Below, piece after piece: positions 43,270 through 45,820 of a stretch of DNA of 45,820 bases. A model generated the notes under the pieces. The model was given only the letters and a program-made list of their open reading frames with translations. It had not been told where the DNA came from and searched no databases. This DNA is from Oxalobacteraceae bacterium. GTDB taxonomy: Bacteria > Pseudomonadota > Gammaproteobacteria > Burkholderiales > Burkholderiaceae_D. The stretch is taken from positions 55,295-101,114 of the forward strand of contig JAJTGE010000003.1 of NCBI GenBank assembly GCA_021298555.1. The letters are read 5' to 3'. The first letter of the stretch is position 1. Each line of letters opens with the position of its first letter. A program made the position numbers and the translations under genes.

Positions 43270-45058
43270 TTAAATAGGTCGCACAGACCCGGGGACCATA
43301 GTCGCGCCGAATTCGCGCTTTAAGGTTTGTACAAATGGATCGCTTTCCAGTGTTTGCTCTGCTAGCTGCAAACGCTCTGCTTGTTCAGCTAAGTTGGCTG
43401 CATGCGCTGTCTGGCGCACTGCGCCTATCTCAGTCGTAATAGATACTTTTTTATTCAAGTAAGCCGCTAATACCTTAGTGAGCTTATCTACACTACCTGA
43501 CGACAGCAGCGTATCGACCGGCACTCGTAATTCGATGTTTAGTATTCCACCGTCTTCGTGTGAACGTAATAATTCGCTTTGCGTTGCGAGTTGCTGTGCC
43601 ATGCCACGCAGCTCTAGCTGCCTCACTATCGCGGGCCAATCAAGCGAACCCGTGGACAATGGTGCGACTGTGGCTATGTTGAGAACTACGTCCTGCTCAT
43701 GGGCATCATCCACGATTGCCAGTTCAGGCTCTTGTTTCAGTTCAGTTTTTTTTTGAGGAAGATTTGTTGCAGTTAGCGGCAGGGCTAGGTGACCTAGCCG
43801 TTGTTGTCGATGACGCTGAGACCTCGGTTGTAAGTGGATTATTTTCTGGCTTACTTGCGATGGCTAAACTCACCGGTGCAGATGCTTTAGGTTTAGTCGC
43901 TGCTGCAGACAATTTTGCAGAGGCTGGAGGTACGAGCTTATTTCCATCACCATGTGCACGCAGAGGCGTAAACGCCAGCATGCGTAACAGTGTCATGGTG
44001 AAGCCTGCATATTCATCAGGCGCAAGTCCAAGTTCATGGCGCCCATGAACAACGATTTGATAAAACAGCTGTATGTCTTCTGCCGAGAACTGCGCTGCTA
44101 ATCGTTGTATGTCGTCTAGTTCAGGCAAATCATCGGGTAGTGCACCAGGCACAGCTTGCGCAATAGCGATGCGGTTAAGTAAGGTACCTAGATCTTGTAG
44201 TGCCGCACTCCATGAAAGACTGCGCGCAGCCATATCATCAGCCACCGCCAACAATGTTTCACCCTCTTGCACGGCTAATGCATCCATTAGCCTGACCAAA
44301 TACGTGTGATCCAGCGCACCCAACATTCCCTGCACCGCATCTAGCGTGACTTTACCCGCCGAGTACGCAATCGCCTGATCTGTCAATGACAAAGCGTCGC
44401 GCATTGATCCTTGCGCGCCTTGAGCTAACAAACGCAATGCCGGCGTGTCATAACTGATCTGCTCTTGCGACAGAATATTTTCCAGATGCGACACAATATG
44501 GCCGGGCGGCATTTGTTTAAGATTAAATTGCAAACAGCGCGACAGCACCGTTACCGGAATTTTCTGAGGATCGGTCGTGGCTAATATAAATTTCACATGC
44601 TCAGGAGGTTCTTCCAGGGTCTTGAGCATCGCATTGAATGCATGGCTGGTAAGCATGTGAACTTCATCGATCATATAGACCTTGAAGCGAGCGTTAGACG
44701 GCGCGTAGATAGCTTGCTCTAGCAGCTGCGCCATTTCGTCCACACCTCGATTGGATGCGGCATCCATTTCTATGTAATCGACAAAGCGGCCAGCATCAAT
44801 CGATGTACAGGCATCACAGACTCCGCAGGGATGGGCCGTAATATCGCCTTGCCCATCTGTTCCCTGGCAATTAAGCGCCTTGGCGAGTATGCGTGAAAGC
44901 GTGGTCTTGCCAACGCCGCGGGTACCCGTAAAGAGGTAGGCATGATGCAAACGTTTGTTTTCGAGCGCATGCGTGAGCGCGCGCACCACGTGATCTTGCC
45001 CAACCAGGCTGTCGAAATTTTTGGGGCGGTATTTACGGGCTAGAACCTGATATGACAT
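43270..45058 (-). CDS. dnaX: DNA polymerase III tau/gamma, frameshifted at A9
   Basis: The clamp-loader ATPase. I place the start at ATG 45056-45058 (MSYQVLARKYRPKNFDSLVGQ); the longer frame upstream overlaps the 4.5S RNA. Walker A is TGTRGVGKTT (44-53), zinc cysteines are Cys64, 78, 81 and 84, and Walker B is MIDEVHML (129-136). The first frame ends after 438 residues with KKN and a stop at 43742-43744, the size of gamma (E. coli 431). The tau-specific C-terminus continues in the +1 frame: TELKQEPELAIVDD onward to SVRPI at 43270, giving about 595 residues if one A of the run is skipped. That tail (domain V, which binds the polymerase alpha subunit) is well preserved, so this is not a decayed gene. 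Confidence 0.9.
43742..43760 (-). other. dnaX slippery A9 site with gamma stop
   Basis: On the coding strand the codons are TCC TCA AAA AAA AAC TGA. Nine A occupy 43746-43754. The TGA ends gamma; the tau frame reads ACT GAA CTG from the last A. The -1 frame ends three codons on (CTG AAC TGA), so a simple -1 slip does not give tau from this sequence. Confidence 0.85.
43783..43799 (-). other. Hairpin upstream of the dnaX A run
   Basis: GGCTAGGT and ACCTAGCC are perfect inverted copies around one base (43783-43799). In the message the hairpin ends 28 bases before the A run. It might influence slippage, but E. coli uses a downstream hairpin, which I do not find here. Confidence 0.45.
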
Positions 45059-45134
45059 AGACGGCACTATAAAGTCCAAGAGCCGCATTTTACCCGACGG
45101 AGGGTAACTCACAGGAAGTACGTGGGAAGTTAAA

Positions 45135-45230
45135 GGCGAGCCTTGTCTGCGGCACTTGCGGGATATGGCTGTGGCTGCTTCGTTCCCGACCTGACCAGGT
45201 TGACCATGCCACAATGCGCAGGGGCCCGCC
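45135..45230 (-). ncRNA. ffs: Signal recognition particle RNA (4.5S)
   Basis: A 96-base small SRP RNA between ubiD and dnaX. The ends pair: GGCGGGCC at the 5' side with GGCTCGCC at the 3' side (one G-T pair). The conserved Ffh-binding domain is GGTCAGGTCGGGAACGAAGC followed by AGCC, with the GGAA tetraloop closed by G-C instead of the C-G of E. coli, a compensated change that supports function. It targets membrane proteins together with Ffh. The boundaries are set from the terminal stem. It lies in the leader side of dnaX and rules out the longer DnaX start. Confidence 0.93.
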
Positions 45231-45303
45231 GCTGCAGATTTTATCAGTATTCATCATGCAGAAACCGCGCTGCTCGCTTAATTAGAACTCGCAATGCCTG
45301 ATG

Positions 45304-45820
45304 TCAAAAGCCCAATTGCGTCCACAAGGCATCCACACGCGCTTTGACTTGCGCATCCATCGTGATGGTCCGCCCCCATTCGCGGCTCGTTTCACCGGGC
45401 CATTTATTGGTGGCATCAATACCCATCTTGCTACCCAGACCACTCACAGGCGAAGCAAAATCCAGATAATCAATCGGCGTGTTGTCCACCATGGTCGTAT
45501 CTCGCATCGGATCAACACGGGTCGTGATGGCCCAGATCACTTCTTTCCAATCGCGAATGTTCACATCTTCATCCACCACCACAATGAACTTGGTGTACAT
45601 GAACTGCCGCAAGAAACTCCAGACACCGAACATCACCCGCTTGGCATGACCAGGATAGGATTTTTTCATTTGCACGACCGCCATGCGGTAGCTGCATCCC
45701 TCGGGGGGCAGGTAGAAGTCGGTGATCTCGGTAAATTGTTTCTGCAGCAGCGGCACAAACACTTCATTGAGCGCAACGCCCAATATGGCGGGCTCATCCG
45801 GCGGCTTGCCTGTGTAGGTG
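45304..45820 (-). CDS. ubiD: UbiD decarboxylase, C-terminal part
   Basis: The last 172 residues of 3-octaprenyl-4-hydroxybenzoate decarboxylase (ubiquinone biosynthesis), whose 5' part lies beyond the right edge. The frame is open to the edge and begins [93 protein letters not shown] and [10 protein letters not shown] are typical of UbiD. The enzyme uses prenylated FMN made by UbiX and acts in the cytoplasm near the membrane. The 73 bases between its stop and the 4.5S RNA show nothing definite. Confidence 0.95.
   Translation of the reverse strand, partial: TYTGKPPDEPAILGVALNEVFVPLLQKQFTEITDFYLPPEGCSYRMAVVQMKKSYPGHAKRVMFGVWSFLRQFMYTKFIVVVDEDVNIRDWKEVIWAITTRVDPMRDTTMVDNTPIDYLDFASPVSGLGSKMGIDATNKWPGETSREWGRTITMDAQVKARVDALWTQLGF

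Noticed and set aside
43270-43713. A separate 147-residue gene after dnaX, starting at a GTG
   Set aside because: It is the tau-specific C-terminus of DnaX, and its frame is open back to the A run; no ribosome site precedes the GTG.
43270-45058. dnaX as a pseudogene
   Set aside because: Both frames are well conserved and the break lies exactly at the known slippage position for dnaX, on a homopolymer.
45059-45214. N-terminal extension of 52 residues on the DnaX frame
   Set aside because: It lies over the 4.5S RNA gene and the family starts at MSYQVLARKYRP, so the extra frame is accidental.
1-45820. CRISPR arrays, insertion sequences, prophage or integron
   Set aside because: No spaced repeats, transposase, integrase or phage genes were seen on either strand.

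Overview
The window is a chromosomal segment of a betaproteobacterium, most likely of the order Burkholderiales. I infer this from gene neighbourhoods: gloB / methyltransferase / rnhA / dnaQ / tRNA-Val; yejABEF next to fabI; hrpA-argA-yggX; dnaX-ybaB-recR with the SRP RNA and ubiD beside them. No phage, transposon, IS or CRISPR array is visible. Almost all of it is core-type metabolism and information processing at moderate GC, so the unusual material is in details of genes and junctions rather than in an accessory island.

Layout. 1-710: start of an acetoacetyl-CoA synthetase (leaves the left edge). 814-2770: membrane BON protein, secreted nuclease, small unknown protein. 2928-5108: YgiQ radical SAM protein. 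5118-7255 (minus): tRNA-Val(CAC), dnaQ, rnhA, methyltransferase; gloB diverges from it. 8334-9851: mltD. 9848-15291 (minus): yejABEF peptide importer. 15452-17923: fabI and rhlE. 18036-25245: selD, then an AttEFGH-like ABC/FtsX/lipocalin-like export cluster fused by overlaps to an MsbA-like exporter. 25311-28988: thyA-folA and an AdiA-type amino acid decarboxylase. 29046-34472 (minus): dcd, an RGS-like protein, hrpA. 34471-36142: argA and yggX. 36240-38019 (minus): rpiA and a LuxR-type regulator. 38384-40940: pgi-tal. 41018-45820 (minus): CoA-transferase, recR, ybaB, dnaX, 4.5S RNA and the end of ubiD.

How the genes fit together. rpiA, pgi and tal cover pentose-phosphate/glycolytic interconversion and sit around a LuxR-type regulator with an AT-rich upstream region carrying a long-spaced inverted repeat. 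thyA-folA and dcd supply dTMP and dUMP; dnaQ, dnaX, rnhA, recR and ybaB serve replication and repair.

Three observations stand out. (1) 29664-30437 encodes a protein whose C-terminal half reads like a eukaryotic-type RGS domain. (2) YejF has lost about 29 residues in its first ATPase domain, including the whole Walker B segment, while its second domain is intact. (3) dnaX is interrupted at a run of nine A that puts tau in the +1 frame; with eight A it would be an E. coli-like -1 frameshift cassette. Further signals are a bidirectional -10 element with overlapping start codons at argA/hrpA, a strong Ile-Gly codon-pair bias (ATA-GGN), and several leader hairpins and palindromes.
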